The notes: generated by a model not told the origin, from the sequence alone. 64,000 bases of DNA from UBA927 sp964361785 (GCA_964361785.1 CAYIBX010000003.1:1-64000), one strand, 5' to 3'; shown: positions 1-8,946, counted from the stretch's first letter. Made by a program: numbers and translations.

Positions 1-94
1 TTTCACACTTTCCTACAAGGAGTCGCGGCAGAGCCGCGAGGAATACTAGTTTAAATATTTTAGTAAGACTGGAAACTTCAAGAACTGCGCTCAT
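1..94 (-). CDS. N-terminal fragment, possibly an ABC transporter ATPase (cut by window edge)
   Basis: An ATG at 94 opens a frame that runs off the left edge. Its first residues (MSAVLEVSSLTKIFKL) look like the opening strand of an ABC-type ATPase, where a hydrophobic-E-V-x-x-L-x-K-x-F pattern is common. The following residues (VFLAALPRLL) do not continue the family pattern and are encoded by a GC-rich palindrome at 23-39, so the frame may carry an inserted repeat or be broken. It starts 7 nt after the glycosyltransferase stop on the same strand, which would fit a polysaccharide export ATPase. No Walker motif is inside the window, so the call is tentative. Confidence 0.35.
   Translation of the reverse strand, partial: MSAVLEVSSLTKIFKLVFLAALPRLLVGKCE
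23..39. repeat. GC-rich palindrome inside the leftmost frame
   Basis: TCGCGGC and GCCGCGA (23-29 and 33-39) form a perfect 7-bp inverted repeat with a 3-nt loop. It stands out from the AT-rich surroundings and lies in frame in the fragment at 1-94. Comparable GC-rich palindromes occur at 18381-18458 and inside valS. Confidence 0.6.
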
Positions 95-101
95 AAGGGG
101 A

Positions 102-1229
102 TTATACGCTTTTCATCTTCTCTTCCACAAAACTTCTTATCTCTTTCACAAATCTCTCTTTACTAAATTTTTCTGCTTGATTAACGCAAGCCATATAGGT
201 CTTATTCGTCTTATCGGACCTATAAGTCCTATCAAATTTCTTGATAGCCGAGATCAAGCAGTCTACAGTCGGATCATTAAAAAGAACTCCTGTCTTTCCA
301 TCAACCACCGTTTCTTTCACTCCACCCTGATTTAAGCCAATCACCGGAGTCCCTGCCGCCATAGACTCAACTGGCACGATGCCAAAATCTTCATCAAGTG
401 CTGCAAAAATCGTTGCTTTTGCGCCACGGTACAACGCTGTTAATTGCTCATCACTCACTCCCCCAAGAAATTCTACGGTTGGACCGGTTAATTCTTTAAG
501 CATTTTTTCTTCAGGCCCAGTACCAACTATTTTTAATGGAATTTTTAGTTGATTTGCAGCCTTTATAATAATATCTATTTGTTTCGACCATGCCAACCGC
601 CCAACAGAAAGGTAATACAATTTCTTCTTTTTGGTCATTGAGTTTTGAATTCTGCGTTCTATTTCCACCGGCGGATAAATCACTGTCGACTCTCTTCTAT
701 AAAATTTCTCTACCCGTCTCGCTGTTTCTTTCGAATTTGCGACGAAATAATCGACGCGTTGCGCGGTTTCATAATCATAGTGACGCAGAAAAAAATTAAT
801 TATTGAAGCATAAAGTCGCACTATTGCATATTTTTGGTACGTACTCCCTGTCGGATATCCATATAAATTCCTCGGCGGATGATGGATATAACAAATGTGG
901 ACGGCTGGCTTAATCACCTTCACTCCCCGACACATAAACCAACCACTCGAGGTTATCACCACATCATATTCTGAAAGATCGAAGCTCTCCCATATCTTAG
1001 GCGCTAAAAACCGTAGTGGAGAAATCCATTTTTTAATAAGCCAATATTTCTGCACCCAACTGGGTCGTATATCCCAACCTCTAAACCGCTCCGCGTGTTT
1101 TCCCATCGCTTGCCAATCATAAAAGGATGTGTAGACGGGTGCATCCGGCCACATTTCATGCAAAACCTCCAAAACCCGTTCCGCTCCCCCATATTCCCGT
1201 AGATAATCATGTACTAATGCAATTTTCAT
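102..1229 (-). CDS. Glycosyltransferase family 4 (group 1)
   Basis: A 375-aa protein that probably transfers a sugar from a nucleotide- or lipid-linked donor during surface polysaccharide or glycolipid assembly at the cytoplasmic face of the membrane. The N-terminus MKIALVHDYL followed by GGAERV is the standard GT4 opening for binding the acceptor. The C-terminal Rossmann half has SVGRLAWSKQ near residue 210 and the donor-site segment EDFGIVPVESMAAGTPVI near 283-300, containing the E-x7-E pair. Acceptor and donor cannot be read from sequence. It ends 7 nt before the possible ABC ATPase start and begins 1 nt after the exonuclease stop, so all are probably co-transcribed. Confidence 0.85.
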   Translation of the reverse strand: MKIALVHDYLREYGGAERVLEVLHEMWPDAPVYTSFYDWQAMGKHAERFRGWDIRPSWVQKYWLIKKWISPLRFLAPKIWESFDLSEYDVVITSSGWFMCRGVKVIKPAVHICYIHHPPRNLYGYPTGSTYQKYAIVRLYASIINFFLRHYDYETAQRVDYFVANSKETARRVEKFYRRESTVIYPPVEIERRIQNSMTKKKKLYYLSVGRLAWSKQIDIIIKAANQLKIPLKIVGTGPEEKMLKELTGPTVEFLGGVSDEQLTALYRGAKATIFAALDEDFGIVPVESMAAGTPVIGLNQGGVKETVVDGKTGVLFNDPTVDCLISAIKKFDRTYRSDKTNKTYMACVNQAEKFSKERFVKEIRSFVEEKMKSV

Positions 1230-1230
1230 G

Positions 1231-2211
1231 TTAAAATAATTGCTGCTGGCTTGTCTGTATTTGATTTTCTATTTTATCTTTCATCACAACTTTTACATCT
1301 TTATTCTGTTTAGCACCAGTTAATCGACGAAGTAACGAATGGAACCCATATTTCTCCAGCTCATTTCTTGCGGAAAGACTATCTAACGAACTGATATATG
1401 CAGTTTTAGAAAAAAATGTAATCGGTGCATCTTTGCGAATAGTTGCAAGATTGAGTCCTAAATATGCACTCTGTTTTCCGTTTTTCAATTTTTCGATAAC
1501 CCCTTTTGACAATGCCGTTTTGCCTGCTTCAACTGCCATGTAAAGGGCGTCGATTGATCCAAAGGTCGAGAGTATCGATACTGCAGTTTTAGGCCCTATC
1601 CCAGGCACCCCAGGATAATTGTCTGATGGATCACCAGCAAGTGCTTTAAACGAAGGAATCAACTTTGGAGAAACGCCTAATCGCAATACCACGTCTTTTT
1701 CACTATAAATCTTTCCCTCAGACAAGCCCTTGGTCGGCATAAACACGAGAACCTTCTCGTCTTCCACTAGTTGCAAAATATCCCGATCCCCTGTAATAAT
1801 AATGACCTGATCAACACGTTGCGAACTGTTAACTGTTAACTGTTTACTGTTAACTTGTTTAGTTATCGTTCCAATCACATCATCCGCCTCAAATCCGTCA
1901 CATTCATATATTGGTATTCCAAACGCCTTCACAACATCGTGCACCAAAGGGATTTGACTGATAAAATCATCGTCTAGCGTAGGCCGTTGCTTCTGATATT
2001 GAGGATACATTTCTTCGCGAAATGTAGGCCCCGGCCTATCAAACGCCACTACCATATGAGAAGAAGAAAGATCACGATTAATTTTTAAAAGCATCGAAAT
2101 AAATCCATACACAACACTCACTAACTTGCCCTCTGGGGATCGCATCGGCGGCATAGCGTGATAAGCACGATGTATGATGGCGTTTCCATCAATAAGGGTC
2201 ATTCGATTCAT
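1231..2211 (-). CDS. Stand-alone 5'-3' exonuclease (PolA N-terminal domain family)
   Basis: A 326-aa flap/5'-3' exonuclease of the PIN-like family, which removes RNA primers and flaps at replication and repair forks using two metal ions. Visible motifs are LIDGNAIIHRAYH at the start, FDRPGPTFR, GFEADDVIGT, ITGDRDILQL and GDPSDNYPGVPGIGPKTA (helix-hairpin-helix). There is no polymerase domain, so it resembles free-standing 5' nucleases rather than full DNA polymerase I. I use the ATG at 2211, 8 nt after the ftsH stop, because the longer frame runs into ftsH; the ATG at 2202 is also possible. A heptamer repeat (1828-1855) adds an odd polar stretch (VNSKQLTVNSSQ) between GFEADDVIGT and ITGDRDI. 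Confidence 0.85.
   Translation of the reverse strand: MNRMTLIDGNAIIHRAYHAMPPMRSPEGKLVSVVYGFISMLLKINRDLSSSHMVVAFDRPGPTFREEMYPQYQKQRPTLDDDFISQIPLVHDVVKAFGIPIYECDGFEADDVIGTITKQVNSKQLTVNSSQRVDQVIIITGDRDILQLVEDEKVLVFMPTKGLSEGKIYSEKDVVLRLGVSPKLIPSFKALAGDPSDNYPGVPGIGPKTAVSILSTFGSIDALYMAVEAGKTALSKGVIEKLKNGKQSAYLGLNLATIRKDAPITFFSKTAYISSLDSLSARNELEKYGFHSLLRRLTGAKQNKDVKVVMKDKIENQIQTSQQQLF
1828..1855. repeat. Four tandem heptamers, GTTAACT type, inside the exonuclease gene
   Basis: On the + strand GTTAACT, GTTAACT, GTTTACT and GTTAACT follow each other in exact 7-nt phase. The block lies within the exonuclease coding region and encodes a low-complexity insertion. The same 7-nt unit recurs in yidC (33469-33496) and in the HMG-CoA reductase gene (59566-59600). 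Confidence 0.8.
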
Positions 2212-2218
2212 GAGGGTA

Positions 2219-4105
2219 TTATACAATTCTTTTCTTTGGGCCACCCATGAGCTGTTCAAACTCTTCAGATTCAACCGTTTCTTTTTTAATCAGTGCCGCA
2301 GCTACTGCGTTCATATCTTTCACATGTTTTTTCACCAATGCCAATGCTTGAGCGTAAGCTGTATCTATCAATTTTTTCACTTCCCGATCAATCGATCCTT
2401 GCATCTCTTGAGAAATTTGTGCTTGTTCATAAAAGCCTTTTCCCCATGCGGTGACATCTTGCTGCGGACCAAAGTTTATCGGGCCCAAATCACTCATGCC
2501 AAATTCCATCACCATGTATCGGGCTATACGCGTGGCTTGATCTATATCATTTGATGCACCACTGGTCATTTCTTTGAAAATCACTTGTTCGGCCGCTCTC
2601 CCACCCATCGTCATAGCAATTTCTTCAAGAAGCTGAGACTTCGTCTCATGCAACCTGTCTTTCTCAGGCGGTGACATCGTGTACCCCAGCGCCATACCGC
2701 GAGAGACGATGGAAATTCGATGTACCATATCCAAATGCGGACTGTAATAATTAACTATCGCATGGCCCGCCTCGTGATACGCGGTCATTTTTCTGTCCAA
2801 ATCACTTTGCAATCTTTTTTTCTCCGGCCCCAACTTCACTTTCGTTGCCGCTTCTTCTATATCTGCCATATCAATTTCTTTTTTCTCGCCTCTAGCCGCC
2901 ATAATTGCTGACTCATTGAGCATATTCTCAATATCAGCGCCCGAAAAACCGACAGTACGTTTGGCAACCTTGTCCCAATTAACCAATGTCGCATAGGGCT
3001 TGCCTTTGGCATGAATTTTTAAAATATCTTTTCTTCCTTCAATATCCGGCAGATCAAGTGTGACGCGGCGATCAAAACGGCCGGGTCTTGTAAGTGCTGG
3101 GTCGAGAAGATCTCCACGATTGGTCGCAGCGACCACAAGGACTGCCGTGTTTGGTTCAAATCCATCCATTTCTACTAATATTTGATTGAGGGTTTGTTCA
3201 CGTTCATCATGCCCGCCCATCACACCGGCGCTTCGCATGCGGCCAATTGCATCTATTTCATCAATAAATATTATGGCAGGCGCATTCTTTTTAGCTTGCG
3301 CGAAAAGATCGCGGGCACGAGCCGCTCCCACACCAACAAGCATTTCCATAAACTCACTGCCTGCTATGGAATAAAACGCAGTCTTTGCCTCCCCTGCCAT
3401 AGCTTTAGCAAGAAGTGTTTTCCCTGTTCCTGATGGTCCCACGAGAATTACTCCTTTTGGTGTCCGCGCGCCGAGTGCTTTGTACTTTGCGGGATTTTTT
3501 AAAAAGTCGACAACTTCTTCCAATTCTTTTTTCGCCTCATCTACCCCTGCCACATCCGCAAACGTTACTTTTGGCAAATCTTTATTGAAAATTCGGGCTT
3601 TGGACTGACCGAAAGAAAATACGCTATCTTGGGCGCCTCTTGCCTGCCGAAAAATGAAAAGAAAAAATACGACTGTGAGTATAAATGGCAACAGATTGGA
3701 TATGATACCCGCCCAAAGTTGCGTAGCGCTTAAATCTTTTACCGTAATCTCGATAGATTTTGGGTCCACACCGGATGATTCCAGAAGTTTAATGAATGAT
3801 TCCTGTGGCTCTTTTTGAGAAGTATATTTTTTATTGTCTTTATAGGTCGCGATGAGTTTTGATTCTTCTATCTCAATGCTTGAGACCTTTTGCTCTTTAA
3901 TATCGATGATCAATGAGGTAAGCGGTTTTTTATCAAACAACGAGGAGGGATTTGAAAAACTTCCAATGAGGGAAAAAATCATAAACACCGCAAACAACCC
4001 AATGAAAATATTTTTGAGGTTAAGCTGAAGCTGCATCTGGAAAAGTTTTTTCGTCCCTTTTCCATTTCCGTTTCTTTTTATCGGGTGGGAATGTTTATCT
4101 GCCAT
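2219..4105 (-). CDS. ftsH: ATP-dependent zinc metalloprotease FtsH
   Basis: A 628-aa membrane-anchored AAA+ protease that degrades unassembled membrane proteins and short-lived regulators. Two hydrophobic segments (about residues 31-50 and 133-152) flank an extracytoplasmic domain. The AAA module has Walker A GPSGTGKT, Walker B IIFIDEIDAIG and the second-region-of-homology segment ATNRGDLLDPALTRPGRFDR. The protease domain has the zinc site HEAGH and the downstream MTSGASNDIDQAT segment with the third ligand. Length matches the family. A polar N-terminal extension of about 20 residues precedes the first membrane helix. It is the gene upstream of the exonuclease on the same strand. Confidence 0.97.
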   Translation of the reverse strand: MADKHSHPIKRNGNGKGTKKLFQMQLQLNLKNIFIGLFAVFMIFSLIGSFSNPSSLFDKKPLTSLIIDIKEQKVSSIEIEESKLIATYKDNKKYTSQKEPQESFIKLLESSGVDPKSIEITVKDLSATQLWAGIISNLLPFILTVVFFLFIFRQARGAQDSVFSFGQSKARIFNKDLPKVTFADVAGVDEAKKELEEVVDFLKNPAKYKALGARTPKGVILVGPSGTGKTLLAKAMAGEAKTAFYSIAGSEFMEMLVGVGAARARDLFAQAKKNAPAIIFIDEIDAIGRMRSAGVMGGHDEREQTLNQILVEMDGFEPNTAVLVVAATNRGDLLDPALTRPGRFDRRVTLDLPDIEGRKDILKIHAKGKPYATLVNWDKVAKRTVGFSGADIENMLNESAIMAARGEKKEIDMADIEEAATKVKLGPEKKRLQSDLDRKMTAYHEAGHAIVNYYSPHLDMVHRISIVSRGMALGYTMSPPEKDRLHETKSQLLEEIAMTMGGRAAEQVIFKEMTSGASNDIDQATRIARYMVMEFGMSDLGPINFGPQQDVTAWGKGFYEQAQISQEMQGSIDREVKKLIDTAYAQALALVKKHVKDMNAVAAALIKKETVESEEFEQLMGGPKKRIV

Positions 4106-4128
4106 ACGAGGCTTTAGTATACCACGAT

Positions 4129-4392
4129 TTAACGTAAAACGTCTTTGAGAAGTCTGTAGACTTCTTTCCGATGTGCAATAAAGACAATGTCTATCGATGT
4201 TTTGGGTTTCCGATACACAATGCGATAGTTTCCCACCCGCACACGGTATGCATTAGTCAATCCAGTGAGTTTTTCTTCATGAGAAATAGATGGCAATGAA
4301 AATAATTTAATTTTTTGCGCTATTGCAATTTGTGTAAATTTTGGAACCCTGCGGAGATCCTTCTCTGCGTGAGATAAAAAAATAACGTTCAT
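4129..4392 (-). CDS. RelE/ParE-family toxin
   Basis: An 87-aa protein with the RelE/ParE-type mRNase fold. The N-terminal helix pair (SHAEKDLRRVPKFTQIAI) is followed by the core LTGLTNAYRVRVGNYRIVYRK and a terminal FIAHRKEVYRLL strand and tail, giving the usual basic residues (R in YRVR, R in YRIVYR, H and R in AHRKEVY). Family members cleave mRNA on the ribosome. It overlaps the upstream antitoxin by 4 nt (ATGA), the standard arrangement for translational coupling. Length is typical for an intact toxin. Confidence 0.8.
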   Translation of the reverse strand: MNVIFLSHAEKDLRRVPKFTQIAIAQKIKLFSLPSISHEEKLTGLTNAYRVRVGNYRIVYRKPKTSIDIVFIAHRKEVYRLLKDVLR

Positions 4393-4628
4393 AACCCAAG
4401 ATCCCTAAACACATCTTCTGCCTTACGACCTTTTGAAAAGTCAGCATTTTTGAATGCTTTCTTATCAATATAATTTTCGATAAAGGTTACCATCGCTTCA
4501 TATAAATTCTTACCCAGAACATATCCTTGTATTTTATTTCTATTTTCAACCGCCACTGGATAATCAGCGGCCATAGAAATGACAGCAGATGGATTAATTT
4601 TGAGTTGAGATATTGACGTAGTATTCAT
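4389..4628 (-). CDS. Antitoxin of the RelE pair (Phd/YefM-like)
   Basis: A 79-aa protein. The N-terminus (TTSISQLKINPSAVISMA) followed by YPVAVENRNKIQGYVLG resembles the Phd/YefM fold, in which a short helix and strands make a DNA-binding dimer while the C-terminus wraps the toxin. It immediately precedes the RelE-type toxin and overlaps it by 4 nt. A hairpin (AGGTCTT/AAGACCT, about 4650-4670) lies upstream and could be an operator, which is inference. The family assignment rests on a short pattern and on gene order. Confidence 0.65.
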   Translation of the reverse strand: MNTTSISQLKINPSAVISMAADYPVAVENRNKIQGYVLGKNLYEAMVTFIENYIDKKAFKNADFSKGRKAEDVFRDLGL

Positions 4629-4730
4629 ATGAATAAATAATACCAGTTAACAGGTCTTCTTTCAAGACCTATTTGACTTTCCTCTCTCTTTGCGTCAAAA
4701 TCGACACAATTATAAATTCATTCCTTTAAT

Positions 4731-4961
4731 ATGTGTGCAGTAAGAGCAAAACGCGCAACTCTAGAAAATTTAGAAATAAATAAAGGAGAGCTGTACTTTA
4801 TTCCACCCGAAGCCAGACTTACAGTCGTACCAGAAGGATTTACTATCGTGACGGCAGTAGAAAAATTTCCTTTATTATTTACTCCACAGAATAGTAGAGT
4901 TGCATTGAAAGATGGCATTCTGTTTATTCCAACCAAAACTACTCAAAAAGGAAAAGCTTGA
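4731..4961 (+). CDS. Hypothetical 76-aa protein
   Basis: I do not recognise this protein. It is basic at the N-terminus (MCAVRAKRATLENLE), then beta-rich (GELYFIPPEARLTVVPEGFTIVTAV), with no membrane segment. It would be a lone + strand gene between two - strand genes, and there is no Shine-Dalgarno motif. A reverse frame at 4718-4936 covers the same bases but has a less protein-like composition. A weak promoter-like TTGCGT...TAAATT stretch is upstream. It may not be a gene. Confidence 0.35.
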   Translation: MCAVRAKRATLENLEINKGELYFIPPEARLTVVPEGFTIVTAVEKFPLLFTPQNSRVALKDGILFIPTKTTQKGKA

Positions 4962-4975
4962 TCTATAGGAGTGAC

Positions 4976-7318
4976 CTATCGTATTTTTGCTCCCACAGGC
5001 ATACCTTCTGCAGAAATAAACGACGGTTTTTTTTCACCGTGTTTTCCAAATGGTAATTCTTCCCCATCCACAGCAAGAATCATGCCTTGAGATTCTTCAT
5101 CCATCATCCGCCTAAAGGCGAGATTTGTAATAAAGAAAAACTGTTTATTCAAAAAATCTTCTGGTGCATATCCAAATCCACGCACGCCAGTAAAAATAAT
5201 TCGAGGTTTATCTTCGGAAATATCTACAACGAGTCGAATAAGCTTCTCACTCCCTTCTTTATTTTTTGCTTCCAACACTTTCCCCACCCGAATCTCAACC
5301 TTTGCAAAATCATCTATTGTGATTGTTTTTGATAGTTGTTGTTTATCGAGATTATACGTCGTCGTTAATCCTATCGTTTCTTTCACCTCATTCATCATCT
5401 TGCTGGCAATTGCTAGTGCCCTCTCTCTCCCCCGCTCTAATATTTCTTTTACCAGGTTTGGATTTGCTTTCAGTTCTTCATATGCTTTTCGTGCCGGAGC
5501 AAAAAATGCCATTAAAGAATCAAATAAATATTGTTTTACTTCTACATCTCCTACTTTTCCTTCAATATATGATTTTTTTAGTTCATCAACTTTTTCTTTA
5601 TGACCAAAGAAATCCAAATAGGTAAACACCATATTGCCCTCAATGTGACCTTTATCCGTCGCGTGTTTTCTGGTGGGATCGGTATACGTTCCATTGACTT
5701 GTTTACGTATCACATCTTCCGATTCAAAAATAGAAATAATATTCCCAAGACTTTTGCTCATTTTGCGTTTTCCATCAGTGCCAAGGATCGCACCGACCTC
5801 TTCTGAAATCATAGGATCGGGCAAGGTAAATACTTTTTTCTTGTAGATTTTATTAAACTTATCCGCAATATCACGAGTGATCTCGACATGCTGCTTTTGG
5901 TCTTTACCAACCGGCACAATGTCAGGGTGATACATAAGAATGTCTGCCGCCATAAGAATGGGATAATTAAACAATCCAAGGTTAATATCATCTTCTGCAA
6001 CTTCCTTGGTAAGCTTATCCTTGTACGCATGTGCGCGTTTTAGTAATCCCAATGGGGTAACGTTATTTAAGATAGATTGCAGCTCACCATGCATTTCTAT
6101 GTCTGATTGACGATAAAATACCAGTCGATCAAACTCTTCTTTAGTAAGAAATCCTTTAAGAAGCGCGAGCTCATTTAAAACCAATGCTTCAATGTTTCCG
6201 GATAAATGTTTTTTATCTTGTATCGTTGTCAGTCCATGCATATCAGCCACGAACAAGAAGCACTCAAATGACTTAACAATTTTTATAAATTGCGCCACTG
6301 CTCCTAAATAATTCCCAATGTGAAGCGTCCCATCACCGCTGGGCGTTATCCCAGACACAACTCTTCTCTTCTCCCGCACGACTCCAATTTCAATCACATC
6401 CGCAGCTTTTGCTTTCGTAAAACTTACTAAATCTTTCGGAGAAATTTTTAAATCATATTCCGGACTTCCTGTACCCAAATATACAAACTCTTTTTCTAAA
6501 ATAGTTTTATCCATCAACATCAAAAAGTCAGGATTATACAGTGATACATACCCTACCTCGCACCCGGTCAGTTGCAACACCTCGGTGGGCTTACACATTC
6601 GTATTGTGTTAACACCAAGTAGTTGTTTTATTTTTTCTTCTGACAACTGATGATCGTCCCGCCGAAGAACGGCAACACTCCCTCTTTCTGTTTGGAAAAT
6701 AAGTGTCGACACTCCTTGATCTGCATTAATTCCCAAATATGCCAATCCCTCTTCAACAGTTTTAATTGGCGGGTGTTTAATTATTTCGTGAGGGGTTTTA
6801 CTCTTTTTTAAGGCATCAAGTGTTTGTGTGTATTTATTTAAATTCACTTTATGAACAGGTTGAATAAAATCAACCACTTTTATTCCTGGAATCTTTTTTA
6901 GATCTTCTGATTTATACCGAACGGTATAGAGCAAACTTCCCGACCCTGCATTGATATATTCCTTTTCAAACACCATTGCATCGATATATGTGGGAATATT
7001 TGGAATATAAACGCTCGCAGCGCCACTTGGCGCCTTAGTAATTTCCTCAAACTCATCCTCTGTTGCCATTCGGAGAGCAGATACACGAAGATACTTTTTT
7101 ACTTTTGCACTATCAAGCTTGGTGTCCCCTCGACGAATAATCGCAACAAAACGCTCATCTGCTTTCATGAGGAGTGTTGCCCCAGCATCATCCATCCCGT
7201 ACCCTAAATATTTCTGCACATCTTCCACAGAGATAAGCTGTGGGTGCTCAAGCAATTGATGCTCAATCCCAAACTTTTTTAACTGATCAACATAGTTCTT
7301 TACAATTTCATTATTCAT
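4976..7318 (-). CDS. trpS: Bacterial-type tryptophanyl-tRNA synthetase fused to two YbaK-like domains and a tRNA-binding domain
   Basis: A 780-aa multidomain protein. Residues about 1-155 and 160-300 are two related YbaK/ProX-type domains (HPQLISVEDVQKYLG and HPPIKTVEEGLAYLG, each followed by VAIIRRGDTKLD or VAVLRRDDHQLS), a family that hydrolyses mischarged aminoacyl-tRNA. Residues about 315-660 are a class I TrpRS of bacterial type with the HIGH-like LHIGNYLG, LFNYPILMAADILMY and KMSKS. Residues about 670-780 are an EMAPII/Trbp111-like OB fold (VEIRVGKVLEAKNKEGSEKL). Ordinary bacterial TrpRS is about 330-340 aa with only the catalytic part. A second TrpRS and a tRNA-Trp lie upstream on the same strand. 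Cognate tRNA and editing activity are unproven. Confidence 0.85.
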   Translation of the reverse strand: MNNEIVKNYVDQLKKFGIEHQLLEHPQLISVEDVQKYLGYGMDDAGATLLMKADERFVAIIRRGDTKLDSAKVKKYLRVSALRMATEDEFEEITKAPSGAASVYIPNIPTYIDAMVFEKEYINAGSGSLLYTVRYKSEDLKKIPGIKVVDFIQPVHKVNLNKYTQTLDALKKSKTPHEIIKHPPIKTVEEGLAYLGINADQGVSTLIFQTERGSVAVLRRDDHQLSEEKIKQLLGVNTIRMCKPTEVLQLTGCEVGYVSLYNPDFLMLMDKTILEKEFVYLGTGSPEYDLKISPKDLVSFTKAKAADVIEIGVVREKRRVVSGITPSGDGTLHIGNYLGAVAQFIKIVKSFECFLFVADMHGLTTIQDKKHLSGNIEALVLNELALLKGFLTKEEFDRLVFYRQSDIEMHGELQSILNNVTPLGLLKRAHAYKDKLTKEVAEDDINLGLFNYPILMAADILMYHPDIVPVGKDQKQHVEITRDIADKFNKIYKKKVFTLPDPMISEEVGAILGTDGKRKMSKSLGNIISIFESEDVIRKQVNGTYTDPTRKHATDKGHIEGNMVFTYLDFFGHKEKVDELKKSYIEGKVGDVEVKQYLFDSLMAFFAPARKAYEELKANPNLVKEILERGRERALAIASKMMNEVKETIGLTTTYNLDKQQLSKTITIDDFAKVEIRVGKVLEAKNKEGSEKLIRLVVDISEDKPRIIFTGVRGFGYAPEDFLNKQFFFITNLAFRRMMDEESQGMILAVDGEELPFGKHGEKKPSFISAEGMPVGAKIR

Positions 7319-7375
7319 AGATGTTACTTTCTATAATACCGTTTTAATATGCTTTCGGCGAGTATGGAAAGACAC

Positions 7376-7858
7376 TCACCATAACCATCCATCACCCGAT
7401 GGACCTTTCGGATTATGATAATACCCATATTCAATTAACTTTTTTGCCATATTGATAATAAATGCAAAGCTGAAATCTATATTTCTTTCTTCACCTTTGG
7501 GTTTTGCAACATACTTAAAGTCAATACCGCTTTTACGATAAATGTCTTGCGTTGCTTCCCAATGATCCAAGGACCCCCCGATTAATCCCACGCCTCTCGC
7601 TCTTTTTGCCACAGGTAACTCATTAAACAGGGCCTGTAAAGGCGGGTCGTGCAACACAAACAACCCTTTTTGAGTTCTTCCTACCCCAGCCAAACAATTT
7701 GATGCATTATCAGTCATGACTACCGCCTTGGGATACCGCTCCGGCCTAAATAGTTGCCTATGACCAGTCCCTAAGCGGTACGACCGGTCTCCTATTTCCG
7801 CAATTTGCTTTTTGTTAAATTCGACTTTATGCAACAAATATTCTCCGAGTTTCATCAT
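7376..7858 (-). CDS. Uncharacterised protein in the tryptophan locus (weakly CheD-like)
   Basis: A 160-aa soluble protein that I cannot place firmly. The start ATG overlaps the stop of the upstream TrpRS gene (ATGA), so translation is probably coupled; a second ATG follows immediately. Visible elements are a conserved-looking TDNASNCLAGVG segment with a cysteine, a histidine in LFVLHDPP, and GVGLIGGSLDHW. A Cys, then His, then a glycine-rich VxLxGG order is reminiscent of CheD-type glutamine deamidases, but that is a pattern resemblance only. Its place between two TrpRS genes suggests a role linked to tryptophan or Trp-tRNA, which is inference. Confidence 0.7.
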   Translation of the reverse strand: MMKLGEYLLHKVEFNKKQIAEIGDRSYRLGTGHRQLFRPERYPKAVVMTDNASNCLAGVGRTQKGLFVLHDPPLQALFNELPVAKRARGVGLIGGSLDHWEATQDIYRKSGIDFKYVAKPKGEERNIDFSFAFIINMAKKLIEYGYYHNPKGPSGDGWLW

Positions 7859-8946
7859 GCGTTACTCCTCTTTTTTTGTTGGTCGCCTATCAATGAAACA
7901 ATAAAATCCGCAGTAATTTTTTTGAGTTCACTTGTGGTCAGGCGACCACTTTCATATTCAGCTCTTACTTTTTCGACAAATGCATCATCCGGATGATGGT
8001 TCAAAAGAAGCGCAAACACTGAACATATTTCGGGTATCGCCCCATATAATCGGTGGTCTTCAAGCGAACTCACTCCTCCCGTATATGCTCTACTAATTTT
8101 TTTTCGTATTACTTCTTCCGCATCACTCAAATAAATCGCGGTATTGGGTTTAGATCCGGACATTTTTTGCTCGGGATCGAGAAGGCTTGGCTGAAACTTT
8201 ACGACCAATTCACTCGGTGGAATCATGCCCAATTTTTTTGCTACATCCCGCGCCAATAATATATACGGATGTTGATCTATGCCGACAGGTATAAGTGTTG
8301 GCTTGGAGCCTCCGTATTCTGGCAGTTGTGGTAGAAGAATTTGTGCCAATTGCACCACACCGCGATAAAATATCTGTCCGACGTTTACAAGCGATTCTTT
8401 ACCAAACACAGCCATTACCATATCGTAGGTAACCAATCGGCTAATGCTCATCGCGAACCGATAAATGATCGGCGTTTCTGTAATGACGTATATGTTTGTC
8501 TTTTCCGGCACAAAACCAAATGCGCGAATATCAGGCAGTATTTGTTCGAGTGCGATTTTCTTACTTACTTCAATCGTTTCTGCTTTTCCATCTACATATG
8601 ACTCGTCATTTGTCAGTGGTATCTGCACATCTGCACCAAGCTTTTGGAGATCAACGAGCACGTCAAAGAGCGCCTTGTGCCCCAAGTGCAACGGTGACGA
8701 TGGGTTAAGCCCGGACACTACCGTAAACGGCTTGTTCCGCACGATACATTCTATAATCGGCTCGATGTCCAGATGCGCAAAGACAAACCCCCGGCGCATG
8801 GACCGAAAAATATATTTGTCCGGCAAATAGGCTTTCACCCGATCAAGGCTGGATAGTCCGTTTTTCTGCGCTTCCTTCTTATAATAACGATCAATTTTCT
8901 TCGCTGTCTGCAGTTTTTTTTGATATTCTTCAGAATAAATTTTCAT
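7855..8946 (-). CDS. Eukaryal/archaeal-type tryptophanyl-tRNA synthetase
   Basis: A 363-aa class I synthetase. The HIGH motif appears as PSSPLHLGH and the KMSKS loop as KMSGSKP. PVGIDQHPYILLARDVAKKLG, FQPSLLDPEQKMSGS and AYTGGVSSLEDHR match the arrangement of archaeal and eukaryotic TrpRS (IDQDPYFRMTRDVA, TKMSASDPN, AFSGG...EHR) and differ from the bacterial enzyme encoded at 4976-7318. The ATG at 8946 is chosen because AAAGGA lies 8 nt upstream; the longer frame has no support. It overlaps the upstream gene by 17 nt. Family enzymes charge tRNA-Trp carrying G1-C72 and A73, features present in the tRNA-Trp just upstream. Confidence 0.85.
   Translation of the reverse strand: MKIYSEEYQKKLQTAKKIDRYYKKEAQKNGLSSLDRVKAYLPDKYIFRSMRRGFVFAHLDIEPIIECIVRNKPFTVVSGLNPSSPLHLGHKALFDVLVDLQKLGADVQIPLTNDESYVDGKAETIEVSKKIALEQILPDIRAFGFVPEKTNIYVITETPIIYRFAMSISRLVTYDMVMAVFGKESLVNVGQIFYRGVVQLAQILLPQLPEYGGSKPTLIPVGIDQHPYILLARDVAKKLGMIPPSELVVKFQPSLLDPEQKMSGSKPNTAIYLSDAEEVIRKKISRAYTGGVSSLEDHRLYGAIPEICSVFALLLNHHPDDAFVEKVRAEYESGRLTTSELKKITADFIVSLIGDQQKKRSNA

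Noticed and set aside
4718..4936. Reverse-strand frame of 72 codons opposite the 76-aa hypothetical
   Set aside because: Low-complexity, no start signal, and mirrors the + strand frame; at most one of the two is real.
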